NCBI GenBank assembly: GCA_011773795.1 | Contig: WVWW01000022.1 | Coordinates: 2,901-20,619 of the forward strand | Direction: 5' to 3' | DNA from: Acidobacteriota bacterium | GTDB lineage: Bacteria; Acidobacteriota; Polarisedimenticolia; Polarisedimenticolales; Polarisedimenticolaceae | DNA: 17,719 nt | Shown: positions 1 to 7,591 of the stretch, one piece after another | Layout: each line of letters begins with the position of its first letter | How positions within the stretch are numbered: the stretch's first letter is position 1 | Program-made: the position numbers and the translations under genes | The notes under the pieces: model-generated | What the model saw: the letters and a program-made list of their open reading frames with translations, nothing else | Told to the model about the DNA's origin: nothing | The model's database searches: none

Positions 1-44
1 AAGGTCGAGAGATGCAACGGGAAACCAGACGCGAGGGTCCGCTC

Positions 45-1094
45 TCACAGCAGGTCCTTGCGTCGCCGGCGGCGCAACTCTTCGAGCACCTCACGTACGC
101 GCTCGGAGCTGCCGCGGGCAACGACGAGAAGAGCGTCCTCGGTGTCGACGACCGTGACCCCCGGAACATCCACCAGGGCAATCAGCCGTTTGTCGCCGAG
201 AACCACGCTCCCCTCGCTCTCGATGAGGATCGCCTCACGAGATGCGCCGGGCGTACCTTCGAGCAGATCGGAGGCGGTGTCCCAGGACCCGATGTCGTTC
301 CAGCCGGCGTCCAGCGGGACGACGCGGACACCCCGGGCGCGCTCCATCACCGCGTAGTCGACGGACTTCCGCGGCGCGCGGGTCCATTGCGCGGTCTTGC
401 CCGCCGCCACGCCGCGCACCGCGCGGGCCATCGCGGGCGCGGTACGCGCCATCTCCTCCAGGAAACGGTCGCAGCGCCAGGCGAACATCCCTGCATTCCA
501 AAGATAGTTCCCGGCCCTGAGAAAGCGTCTGGCACGGGCGGCGTCCGGCTTCTCGACGAAGGACGAGACGTCCACGGGCCGTCCCCGCAGCGGTCGTTCG
601 GCGCAGCGCAGGTAGCCGAATCCCGTCGCCGGTCGATCGGGCTTCACGCCGAGACAAACGAGCGAACCTGCAGTTGCCTCGCGAACAGCGCGGTGCACGG
701 CGGCAACGAAGCGATGGGAGTTCCGTATCAGGTGATCCGTCGGGAAGACAGCGGCAATCGCTTCCGCGTCGAGTGCCGCGATTCGCGCGCAGGCCAGCCC
801 GATCGCCGGGCCGGTATCCCTTGGGGATGGCTCGACGACGAGCCGATCGGCTCCGAGCGCCGGCAACTCGGCTCGCACGGCCGCCCGCAGTTCACGCGGT
901 GCGACAACCCAGATGCGTGTTGCCGGCGCGAGCCGGCGAGCACGCTCCCACGTCTGGCGCAAGAGCGAGACCTTACCGCCGAATGCAAGGAATTGCTTGG
1001 GACGCGCGTGCCGGCTCAAGGGCCAGAAGCGCGTGCCGCTACCGCCGGCGAGCAGGACGACGTGCAACTTCGCGGGCGGTCGGCGCGCGCCCAT
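45..1094 (-). CDS. manC: Mannose-1-phosphate guanylyltransferase (GDP-mannose pyrophosphorylase)
   Basis: Predicted to make GDP-mannose from mannose-1-phosphate and GTP in the cytoplasm. The 349-residue protein shows the nucleotidyltransferase signature GGSGTRFWPLSR at residues 17-28 followed by KQF (33-35), then PTDH (118-121), FVEKP (179-183), WNAGMF (199-204) and WNDIGSW (265-271), all typical of this family. It is the short form: the C-terminal phosphomannose isomerase cupin of long ManC/AlgA proteins is absent, so isomerase and phosphomannomutase must come from elsewhere. The reading frame stays open upstream to 1298, but homology begins just after the ATG at 1094. That ATG lies one base past the stop of the upstream epimerase, which suggests translational coupling; no strong ribosome binding site is visible. 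It is the last gene of a five-gene unit. Its product is also the substrate of Gmd at the other end of the window. The family call is firm; strict mannose rather than other hexose-1-phosphate specificity is inferred. Confidence 0.93.
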   Translation of the reverse strand: MGARRPPAKLHVVLLAGGSGTRFWPLSRHARPKQFLAFGGKVSLLRQTWERARRLAPATRIWVVAPRELRAAVRAELPALGADRLVVEPSPRDTGPAIGLACARIAALDAEAIAAVFPTDHLIRNSHRFVAAVHRAVREATAGSLVCLGVKPDRPATGFGYLRCAERPLRGRPVDVSSFVEKPDAARARRFLRAGNYLWNAGMFAWRCDRFLEEMARTAPAMARAVRGVAAGKTAQWTRAPRKSVDYAVMERARGVRVVPLDAGWNDIGSWDTASDLLEGTPGASREAILIESEGSVVLGDKRLIALVDVPGVTVVDTEDALLVVARGSSERVREVLEELRRRRRKDLL

Positions 1095-1095
1095 G

Positions 1096-2043
1096 TCAAT
1101 AAGCGTCCAGCGTCCGCCGGAGCCCCTCGACGAGATCGACTCGGGGTTCGAAACCGAGATGCTTTTGGGCCTCATCGATGCCGGCCATCGAGTGCTTGAT
1201 GTCCCCGGGACGGGGATCCGCGTGAATCGGCTCGACCGCCCGCCCGGTGAGCTCGGCAAGGGTGCCCACCAGATCGTTGAGGCTGATCCGCGTCCCACAG
1301 CCGATGTTGAACGCGCGCCCCAGGGCGGCCTCCCCGGCCCGAGACGCCAACAGGTTGGCCTCGATCACATTCGCCACGAAGGTGAAATCACGTGTCTGCT
1401 CGCCGTCCCCGTAGATCGTCGGCGGGGTGCCCGACTTGACCGCGGTGATGAACCTGGGGATCACCGCCGCATAATCGCTGTCCGGGTCCTGGCGCGGACC
1501 GAAGACGTTGAAGTAACGCAGGGCGACGGTGGGAGTACCGTACAGGCGATGGTACAGGCTGCAGTAGGTCTCCGCCGCGAGCTTCTGCAGGCCGTAGGGA
1601 GAGATCGGTGCCGGTGCCATCGACTCCACCTTGGGCAGCGTCTCGCTCTCGCCGTAGAGCGACGACGACGACGAGTACACGACGCGTTCAACGTTGTGGC
1701 GGCGTGCGGCCTCCAGCACGGCCAGCGTTCCGCGCACGTTGACGTCGTGGGTGGTGACCGGATCGGCGACCGAACGCGGTACCGACGGGATGGCGGCCAG
1801 CAGCAAGACGTAGTCGGCCCCGGCGACCGCCTCGTCGCATGCCTCGGCGTCGCGAATGTCGCCCTCGATCAAGCGGTAGGTTCCACCACCCTCGGCAGCC
1901 CATCGATCGGCGTGCTCGAGATTCCTCCGGCGGCCGGTGGCGAAGTTGTCGAGTACGCGAACCTCTTCTCCCGAACCCAGCAGGTGCTCCGCGATGTTCG
2001 ACCCGATGAACCCGCCGCCGCCGGCAACCACGTAGACGGACAC
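1096..2043 (-). CDS. NAD-dependent sugar-nucleotide 4-epimerase, WbpP-like (UDP-GlcNAc/UDP-Glc 4-epimerase)
   Basis: Extended short-chain dehydrogenase of 315 residues. The Rossmann motif GGGGFIG is at residues 8-14, a run of five serines containing the expected catalytic Ser at 124-128, and the catalytic pair Tyr150/Lys154 in SPYGLQK. The segments SVPRSV, LPKVE, LRYFNVFGPRQDP and GDGEQTRDFTF resemble WbpP, the UDP-N-acetylglucosamine 4-epimerase, more than ordinary GalE. The likely reaction is C4 epimerisation of UDP-GlcNAc or UDP-GlcNAcA to the galacto form. The start is a GTG at 2043 with GGAGG four bases upstream; that ribosome binding site is made of the last codons of the upstream dehydrogenase, whose TAA is one base away, so the two genes look coupled. 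The usual His before the LAA/QAA motif is Leu here (VLLLAA). UDP-glucose 4-epimerase activity remains possible. Confidence 0.87.
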   Translation of the reverse strand: MSVYVVAGGGGFIGSNIAEHLLGSGEEVRVLDNFATGRRRNLEHADRWAAEGGGTYRLIEGDIRDAEACDEAVAGADYVLLLAAIPSVPRSVADPVTTHDVNVRGTLAVLEAARRHNVERVVYSSSSSLYGESETLPKVESMAPAPISPYGLQKLAAETYCSLYHRLYGTPTVALRYFNVFGPRQDPDSDYAAVIPRFITAVKSGTPPTIYGDGEQTRDFTFVANVIEANLLASRAGEAALGRAFNIGCGTRISLNDLVGTLAELTGRAVEPIHADPRPGDIKHSMAGIDEAQKHLGFEPRVDLVEGLRRTLDAY

Positions 2044-2044
2044 G

Positions 2045-3349
2045 TTACCTCCCCACGCCCGTGTATTCGAAACCCAGATCGCGCATGCGCTCCGGTCCGT
2101 AAATGTTTCGCAGATCGACCACAATGGGACGAGCCAGTAGACCCTTCATCCTACTGAAATCCAGCGAGCGAAACTGGTTCCACTCGGTCGCCAGGATCAG
2201 GGCATCGGCGCCGCTGACCGCCTCGTACTCGTCACCGCAGTAGACGACCCCGTCACGGGGCGCTCCGACGAGCTCAGCGTTGGCGATCGGATCGAACGCG
2301 CGCACCGTAGCGCCGGCCTCGAGCAAGCGGTCGAGGATCGCGATCGCGGGCGACTCCCTCAGATCGTCCGTGTTCGGCTTGAACGTCAAACCCAGGAGGG
2401 CGAGCGTGGCTCCGTTCAGTGACCCACCGACCGCCGCTTTGATTTTCTCGATCATGCGCGGCGCCCGGTCGTCGTTGACCTCGATCACGGCCTTGACGAT
2501 GCGCAGGTTCACCCCACGATCGTTGGCCAGCTCGTTGACGGCGCGCGTGTCCTTGGGAAAACAGGAGCCGCCGTACCCGGGACCCGCGTGGAGGAACTTC
2601 GGCCCGATGCGGCGATCCAGTCCCATCGCCTTGGCCACCACCTGGACGTCGGCGCCCACGGCCTCGCACAGGTCGGCCATCTCGTTGATGAACGAGATCT
2701 TGGTCGCCAGGAAGGCGTTGGACGCGTACTTGATCACCTCGGCGGTGACGACGTCGGTCACCACGATCGGGGTCTCGATCAGGTACAGCGGACGGTAGAG
2801 GTCCTGGAGGATCGCCGCCGACTGCGCGTCCTCGGTCCCGAGAACCACGCGGTTGGGACGCATGAAGTCCTCGATGGCCGAGCCTTCACGCAGGAACTCA
2901 GGGTTGGAAGCGACGCTGAACGGGTGGTCGCCCTTGCGGTTCTCTTCAATCACCTCGCGCACCATCTTTCCGGTGCCCGCCGGGACGGTGCTCTTGGTGA
3001 CGACAACCTTGTAGGAGTCGAGGTTCTCCCCGATCGACTTCGCGACGGCGCGGACGAACGAGAGATCGGCGCGACCGTCGTCGTCCTGGGGCGTCCCCAC
3101 CGCGATGATCACGATCAGCGCCTCGCGAATCGCATCTTCCAGGTTGGTCGTGAACTTCAACCGCTCACCCCTCACGTTGCGCTGCACGAGATCGTCGAGA
3201 CCGGGCTCGTAGATCGGGATCTTCCCGGCCTGCAGGCTCTCGATCTTGGCCGCGATCTTGTCGACGCAGGTGACCTGGTTCCCGAACTCGGCGAAGCACG
3301 CCCCGGTCACCAATCCGACGTATCCCGTTCCAACCACACAGATATTCAT
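2045..3349 (-). CDS. ugd: UDP-glucose 6-dehydrogenase
   Basis: Two-step NAD-dependent oxidation of UDP-glucose to UDP-glucuronate in the cytoplasm. The 434-residue length is normal for the bacterial family. Visible motifs are the N-terminal GTGYVG (7-12), YEPGL (47-51), VGTPQDDDGRADL (84-96), KSTVPAGT (119-126), SNPEFLREGSA (148-158), Lys207 in EVIKYASNAF, and the catalytic Cys263 in GPGYGGSCFPKD. The frame is open back to 3475, but the ATG at 3349 is right: the Rossmann strand MNICVVG starts there, GGGAAGAA lies just upstream, and the ATG overlaps the TGA of the upstream epimerase (ATGA). It lies directly after a UDP-glucuronate 4-epimerase gene, so the two should act in series to give UDP-GalA. 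It is clearly distinct from the WbpA-like dehydrogenase at 4330-5649, which carries GGHCIP instead of GGSCFPKD. Confidence 0.95.
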   Translation of the reverse strand: MNICVVGTGYVGLVTGACFAEFGNQVTCVDKIAAKIESLQAGKIPIYEPGLDDLVQRNVRGERLKFTTNLEDAIREALIVIIAVGTPQDDDGRADLSFVRAVAKSIGENLDSYKVVVTKSTVPAGTGKMVREVIEENRKGDHPFSVASNPEFLREGSAIEDFMRPNRVVLGTEDAQSAAILQDLYRPLYLIETPIVVTDVVTAEVIKYASNAFLATKISFINEMADLCEAVGADVQVVAKAMGLDRRIGPKFLHAGPGYGGSCFPKDTRAVNELANDRGVNLRIVKAVIEVNDDRAPRMIEKIKAAVGGSLNGATLALLGLTFKPNTDDLRESPAIAILDRLLEAGATVRAFDPIANAELVGAPRDGVVYCGDEYEAVSGADALILATEWNQFRSLDFSRMKGLLARPIVVDLRNIYGPERMRDLGFEYTGVGR

Positions 3350-4329
3350 CGCTTCTTCCCTGACTCGAGTGGCCGCCGGGTTTCGAACCACTCGCGAAAT
3401 TCTTGCAAACCCCGGTCGAGCGTGACCGACGCCTCCCAACCCAACTCGCTTTTCGCCCGTGAGGTGTCGGCCCATGTTCGGTCGACGTCACCGGGTTGAT
3501 CGGGTAGCCGCCGCACTTTGGGTCGGACATCGAAAGCCCGACCGATCGTCCGGATCAGGTCGCCCAGTTGGATGGTGCGCGACCCGCCGAGATTCCATAC
3601 ATGAAAGCCGTCGGCACGGTCGAGCGCCCGCAGGACGCCGGCGACGATATCGGAAATGAAGGTGTAATCCCGAGCACTCGACCCGTCGCCGTACTGCTCG
3701 ATCTCCTCGCCACGCACCATCTTGGCGGCGAACTTGTGGATCGCCATCTCGGGTCGCTGGCGCGGACCGTAAACGGTAAAAAACCGCAGGCACGCCATGC
3801 GGATCCCGAACAAGTGGTGATGCGCATGACACAGGACCTCCCCCGCTTTTTTCGTCGCCGCATAGGGTGAGATCGGATGATCCACGGGATCCGTTTCGGA
3901 GAACGGCACCTTCTCGTTGTTGCCGTAGACCGAGGATGACGAGCCGAAGACGAAGCGATCGACGCCGTGCTTGCGGCAGGCTTCCAACATGCGGGTCGTC
4001 CCGTCCAGGTTGACCGAGCTGTACAGCACCGGGGCTTCGATCGAGGGCCGTACTCCGGCGCGGGCGGCGAGGTGAATCACCGCCGAGAATCCGTGCTCGC
4101 CGAACAGACGATCCAGCAGCTCGGAGTCGCGGATGTCCCCCTCGACCAGCCTGTATGCCGGGTTTTCGAGTGCCGTGGCGACATTGGAGCGTTTGATCCG
4201 CGGGTCGTAGAAGTCGTCGAAGTTGTCCAGCGCGACGACCTGCCGGCCGGCGGCGAGAAGTCGATCCACGGTGTGCGAACCGATGAAGCCCGCACCGCCG
4301 GTGACCAGGATGGGCCCGCCGGAAGCCAT
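3346..4329 (-). CDS. UDP-glucuronate 4-epimerase (SDR family)
   Basis: Predicted interconversion of UDP-glucuronate and UDP-galacturonate. The 327-residue protein has GGAGFIG at 11-17 for NAD binding, HLAARAGVR at 86-94, the SSSSVYG serine loop at 130-136, and the catalytic Tyr156/Lys160 in SPYAATK. NFDDFYD (36-42) and TVYGPRQRPEMA (185-196) are hallmarks of the UDP-glucuronate epimerase branch rather than GalE. The ATG at 4329 follows the TAG of the upstream dehydrogenase with no gap, and its own TGA overlaps the next ATG, so it sits mid-operon. It lies between two nucleotide-sugar dehydrogenases. The enzyme class is secure; substrate is inferred from motifs and from the adjacent ugd. Confidence 0.92.
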   Translation of the reverse strand: MASGGPILVTGGAGFIGSHTVDRLLAAGRQVVALDNFDDFYDPRIKRSNVATALENPAYRLVEGDIRDSELLDRLFGEHGFSAVIHLAARAGVRPSIEAPVLYSSVNLDGTTRMLEACRKHGVDRFVFGSSSSVYGNNEKVPFSETDPVDHPISPYAATKKAGEVLCHAHHHLFGIRMACLRFFTVYGPRQRPEMAIHKFAAKMVRGEEIEQYGDGSSARDYTFISDIVAGVLRALDRADGFHVWNLGGSRTIQLGDLIRTIGRAFDVRPKVRRLPDQPGDVDRTWADTSRAKSELGWEASVTLDRGLQEFREWFETRRPLESGKKR

Positions 4330-5649
4330 CTACAGCTTCCGAATCTTGGAACGCCCACGCTTGACGCTTCGAGTCGCGTTCCGGGTGTCCAGGATGAGCG
4401 CTGCGTCTCGCACGATCTGATCGTAGTCGTACGTGGAATGATCGGTGATCACCAGGACCAGATCGGCGCGGGACAGGCTAGCCTTGTTCAGCGCGGAACG
4501 CCGGTAGGTCTTGGCCCCGTCGACGCTCAGCCGGGGGGTGAACGGATCGTGGTAAGAGATCTTTGCACCGCGTTGCTCGAGCAGGCGGATCACATCGAGT
4601 GCCGGGGACTCGCGCACGTCGCCGGTGTCCTTCTTGTAGGTGACGCCGAGCACGAGAATCTTGGATCCTTTGACACTCTTCTTCTTGTCGTTGAGCAGAT
4701 CGGCCGCGCGGCGCACGACCTCATGCGGCATCTGTCCGTTGATCTCCGAGGCCAGCTCGATGAAGCGCGCCGAGTAGTTCAGCGTCTTCAGCTTCCACGA
4801 CAGGTAGTGCGGATCGAGCGGGATGCAGTGGCCGCCGATCCCCGGGCCCGGGTAGAAGCGCATGAAGCCGAACGGCTTGGTCGCGGCGCCGTCGATCACC
4901 TCCCACACGTCGAGCCCGAGCTTCTCGCACATCAGCGCGATCTCGTTGACCAGCCCGATGTTGACCGCGCGGAAGGTGTTCTCGAGCAGCTTGATCATCT
5001 CGGCCGCCTGGGTCGACGACACCGGGTGCACCTGCTCGATGGCCTGGCGATACAGGTGAACCGCCACCTGGGTACAGGCGCGCGTGGCCCCGCCGACGAC
5101 CTTGGGAGTGTTGTGCGTGGTGTACACCGCGTTGCCGGGATCGACGCGCTCGGGTGAAAAGGCCAGGAAATAGTCCTTGCCGACCCGCAAGCCGTCGCGC
5201 TCGAGGCGCGGACGCATCACCTCCTCGGTGGTCCCGGGATAGGTCGTGCTCTCCAGCACGATGAGCTGGCCCTCGCGAAGCTGGGGAGCGATCTCGTCGA
5301 CGGCCGAGACGATGTACGAGATGTCCGGGTCCTTCGTCTTGCGTAGCGGGGTCGGGACGCAGATCAGGATTGCATCGAAGCGGTGGCAGCCGCGGTAGCT
5401 GTCCTGTGCCGTGAGCCTCTTCTTCCTGACCATCTCGCGGACGTCGGCCGAGGAGACGTCCTGGATGTGCGATTTACCCGCGCGAATCCCGGCGATCTTC
5501 TTGGAATCGACATCGATGCCCGTAACGCGGTACCCGGCCTTGGCGAATTCGAGCGCCAACGGCAGACCGACGTAGCCCATCCCCACCACGCCGATGCGGG
5601 CCGAGCGGTCCGAGATGCACTCGCGCAGGGCCAGAGCGACTTTGGACAT
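4330..5649 (-). CDS. wbpA: Nucleotide-sugar dehydrogenase, UDP-GlcNAc 6-dehydrogenase type (WbpA-like)
   Basis: Predicted to oxidise the C6 hydroxyl of UDP-GlcNAc to give UDP-N-acetylglucosaminuronate. The 439-residue protein has the Rossmann motif GMGYVG (23-28), CVPTPL (97-102), ESTTYPGTTEE (133-143), FSPERVDPGN (164-173), Lys220 and Asn224 in the KLLENTFRAVN helix, and the catalytic Cys275 in YPGPGIGGHCIPLDP. The form FMRFYPGPGIGGHCIPLDPHYLSWK and the downstream VTYKKDTGDVRESPA match the WbpA/WbpO side of the family rather than classical UDP-glucose dehydrogenase. It starts at ATG 5649 with GAGG about eight bases upstream, and is the first gene of the five-gene sugar unit, with a possible promoter in the 75-base gap before it. 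The exact substrate (UDP-GlcNAc, UDP-GalNAc or UDP-ManNAc) is inferred from resemblance only. Confidence 0.86.
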   Translation of the reverse strand: MSKVALALRECISDRSARIGVVGMGYVGLPLALEFAKAGYRVTGIDVDSKKIAGIRAGKSHIQDVSSADVREMVRKKRLTAQDSYRGCHRFDAILICVPTPLRKTKDPDISYIVSAVDEIAPQLREGQLIVLESTTYPGTTEEVMRPRLERDGLRVGKDYFLAFSPERVDPGNAVYTTHNTPKVVGGATRACTQVAVHLYRQAIEQVHPVSSTQAAEMIKLLENTFRAVNIGLVNEIALMCEKLGLDVWEVIDGAATKPFGFMRFYPGPGIGGHCIPLDPHYLSWKLKTLNYSARFIELASEINGQMPHEVVRRAADLLNDKKKSVKGSKILVLGVTYKKDTGDVRESPALDVIRLLEQRGAKISYHDPFTPRLSVDGAKTYRRSALNKASLSRADLVLVITDHSTYDYDQIVRDAALILDTRNATRSVKRGRSKIRKL

Positions 5650-5724
5650 CGAATTACCTCAGAGACCTGTTTCAGGTACGGCTCGGTGAAATATAGAGAC
5701 GGGACCCCAAACTTGCCACCGTGT
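5650..5724 (-). promoter_or_regulatory. Leader and possible promoter of the sugar-nucleotide operon, with an inverted repeat
   Basis: This 75-base gap between mlaD and the first sugar gene is AT-richer than its surroundings. On the minus strand it has a TATATT hexamer (5690-5695) that could be a -10 box; the hexamer 18 bases upstream, GTGGCA, is a poor -35. Between the putative start site and the GAGG ribosome binding site lies a perfect inverted repeat, ACCTG-TTT-CAGGT (5665-5677), which could be an operator half-site pair or a small leader hairpin. The sequence alone cannot show whether this is the operon's promoter or whether transcription reads through from mlaD. Confidence 0.35.
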
Positions 5725-6855
5725 TTATTCGGACCCGGCGGCCTCGTCAGGCGAAGCCTTGATCCCCTTTTTCTGGTAATGGCGCATCAGCCAGCGGGCG
5801 AACTTGCTGTCGTTGACGCCGGCGACGACGTCCTCCATCCCGTCGTACAGCGCGCGCTCGTTGACCAACGCTCCGAGAGTCCCGTCACCGCGGTTGATCT
5901 TGGAACTGACCTCGGCAAGGTTGGAGAGCAGCGACTGGAAATCCGCGGCGAGTGCCTCGGAGTATTCCTCGTCGTTGAGCAACTTGCCGACGAACCCGCG
6001 CGTCGAATCGAGGTTGGCCGCGACGCGCTTGAGACTCGCCGCCGCTTCCGCCAGGTCCTTGACCGCCTGCTTACCCGAGCCGTCCTCGCGCAGCATCTCA
6101 CCCAGGGCGCCCTCGCCGGCATCCAACCGTTCAACGATGCGCGCCAGGCCGTCCACCGCATCTCCCAACGCATCGACCCGCGCGGCGAACGCCTCGTCCT
6201 GGAGCAGCCGGCCGATGAAGCCCTTCCCGGCACGTAGCTCGCCCGTGATCGCCTGGAGATTCTCCAGCGCGCCACCCAGCGCCTCGATGCCGGCCTTGCC
6301 GAACTCGGGATCCGTGATCGCCTTGCCGAGCAGCGCTTCGCCGGATTCGAGGGACTGCAGGATGTTCTTGAGCGACACACTGATCTCGTTGATGTTCTCG
6401 GACGCGCCGGCGACGGCGGCAAGCAGCTCGGTGTCCTGCTCGAGCTCGATCACGGCCCCCTCGGGCAACTCGGAGGCGCCGGGCGTCCCCGCCGAAAGCT
6501 CGACGAACTTTTCGCCCGAGAGCAACTGAAGGATCTTCAGCGAGGCCTTGGAGTCCGTCCGGATGCGCTGGCGATAGGCCGCGTCGACACCGATCTCGAC
6601 CTCGATCCCTGCGCGGGTCGCGTCCGTCGAGAGGTCGATCCCGATGACCGACCCGATCTGGACGCCGTTCATCTTGACCGGCGACCCGATGCCCATGCCC
6701 TCCACGCTCGGGAAGACCACGAGGTAACGCACCTCGCTGCGGAACAGGTTCGATCCGTCGCCGAGGGCCATGATCGTGATGGCAAGGATGACCAGCGCCA
6801 GCGCGAACATCGCGCCGACGGCCACGTCCCTCGACGTCTTCTTACCCTTAGCCAT
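5725..6855 (-). CDS. mlaD: MlaD/MCE-family lipid-binding protein of a phospholipid ABC transporter
   Basis: Substrate-binding part of the MlaFED-type lipid transporter, anchored in the inner membrane and facing the periplasm. One N-terminal membrane helix (about 11-31) is followed by a single MCE domain (about 42-122), with the motifs VEGMGIGSPVKMNGVQIG and SGEKFVEL. After it comes a long helical tail with five imperfect repeats of 37-38 residues (about 171-345), each opening with a turn like GEGALG, GKGFIG or GDGTLG. At 376 residues it is about twice the length of E. coli MlaD, closer to the long MCE proteins of deltaproteobacteria-like lineages. The ATG at 6855 has GGGAGG six bases upstream and overlaps the end of mlaF by eight bases, so the two should be co-expressed. 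No mlaC or mlaB follows; the next gene is a sugar dehydrogenase. Confidence 0.9.
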   Translation of the reverse strand: MAKGKKTSRDVAVGAMFALALVILAITIMALGDGSNLFRSEVRYLVVFPSVEGMGIGSPVKMNGVQIGSVIGIDLSTDATRAGIEVEIGVDAAYRQRIRTDSKASLKILQLLSGEKFVELSAGTPGASELPEGAVIELEQDTELLAAVAGASENINEISVSLKNILQSLESGEALLGKAITDPEFGKAGIEALGGALENLQAITGELRAGKGFIGRLLQDEAFAARVDALGDAVDGLARIVERLDAGEGALGEMLREDGSGKQAVKDLAEAAASLKRVAANLDSTRGFVGKLLNDEEYSEALAADFQSLLSNLAEVSSKINRGDGTLGALVNERALYDGMEDVVAGVNDSKFARWLMRHYQKKGIKASPDEAAGSE

Positions 6856-7591
6856 AACCGCCTCCCTCGAGGAAGTTCTTGAGACGCGGCTCGGTGGTCC
6901 GACGCGCCTCCTCCACGGTTCCGTCGAACAGGATACGCCCTTCGTAGAGGAACGCGATCCGGTCGCCGACGGTGAACGCCGAATGGATGTCGTGGGTCAC
7001 CACGATCGAGGTCACGCCGAGTCTTTTCTGCAGGTTGCGAATGAGGCGATTGATCGCGTTCGCCGTGATGGGGTCGAGACCGGTCGTCGGCTCGTCGTAC
7101 AGGATCGCCCGCGGCGCCAGCGCGATCGCCCGGGCCAGCGCGACGCGCTTGCGCATCCCGCCCGACAGGCTCGCCGGCATCAGATCCTCCACGTCCTCGA
7201 GCTCGACGAGCCCGAGCACCTCGCGAACCCGGTCGCGAATCTCCTCGTCGGAACGATCCGTGTGCTCGCGCAGCGCGTAGGCGACGTTGTCCTCGACGGT
7301 CATCGAATCGAACAGCGCGCCGGCCTGGAACAGCATGCCGACCTTCTTGCGCGTCTCGATCAGTTGCTCCTCGTCGAACTCCTGGATCTCGACGTCGTCC
7401 ACGAAGACCCGGCCCGAGTCGGGGCTGTGCAAACCGATCGTGTGCTTGATCAACACCGACTTACCGGTCCCGGAGCCCCCGAGTACCACCACGGTCTCGC
7501 CGCGCCCGATGGCCAGATCGACGCCGCGCAGCACGGCCTTGTCGCCGAAGCTCTTGTGGACGCCCTCGTAGCGGATGAAATGTCCGGCCAT
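6848..7591 (-). CDS. mlaF: MlaF-type ABC transporter ATP-binding protein
   Basis: ATPase that powers phospholipid movement by the MlaE permease on the cytoplasmic face. The 247 residues contain Walker A GGSGTGKS (38-45), the Q-loop Gln89, the ABC signature LSGGM (142-146), Walker B ILYDEP (163-168) followed by TTGLDP, and the switch His200. The signature LSGGMRKRVALARA is typical of the MlaF/Ttg2A group. The frame continues upstream to 8434, but that part lies out of frame under mlaE. The ATG at 7591 shares one base with the mlaE TGA (TGATG), which settles the start and implies coupled translation. Confidence 0.95.
   Translation of the reverse strand: MAGHFIRYEGVHKSFGDKAVLRGVDLAIGRGETVVVLGGSGTGKSVLIKHTIGLHSPDSGRVFVDDVEIQEFDEEQLIETRKKVGMLFQAGALFDSMTVEDNVAYALREHTDRSDEEIRDRVREVLGLVELEDVEDLMPASLSGGMRKRVALARAIALAPRAILYDEPTTGLDPITANAINRLIRNLQKRLGVTSIVVTHDIHSAFTVGDRIAFLYEGRILFDGTVEEARRTTEPRLKNFLEGGGYG

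Noticed and set aside
1..44. Possible downstream gene or terminator after manC
   Set aside because: Only 44 bases remain; no hairpin with a T-run and no start with a ribosome binding site is visible.
12..2157. Long plus-strand open frames opposite manC and the WbpP-like epimerase
   Set aside because: Their translations are Arg-, Ala- and Gly-rich with no family motif, and they mirror the codon bias of the genes below.
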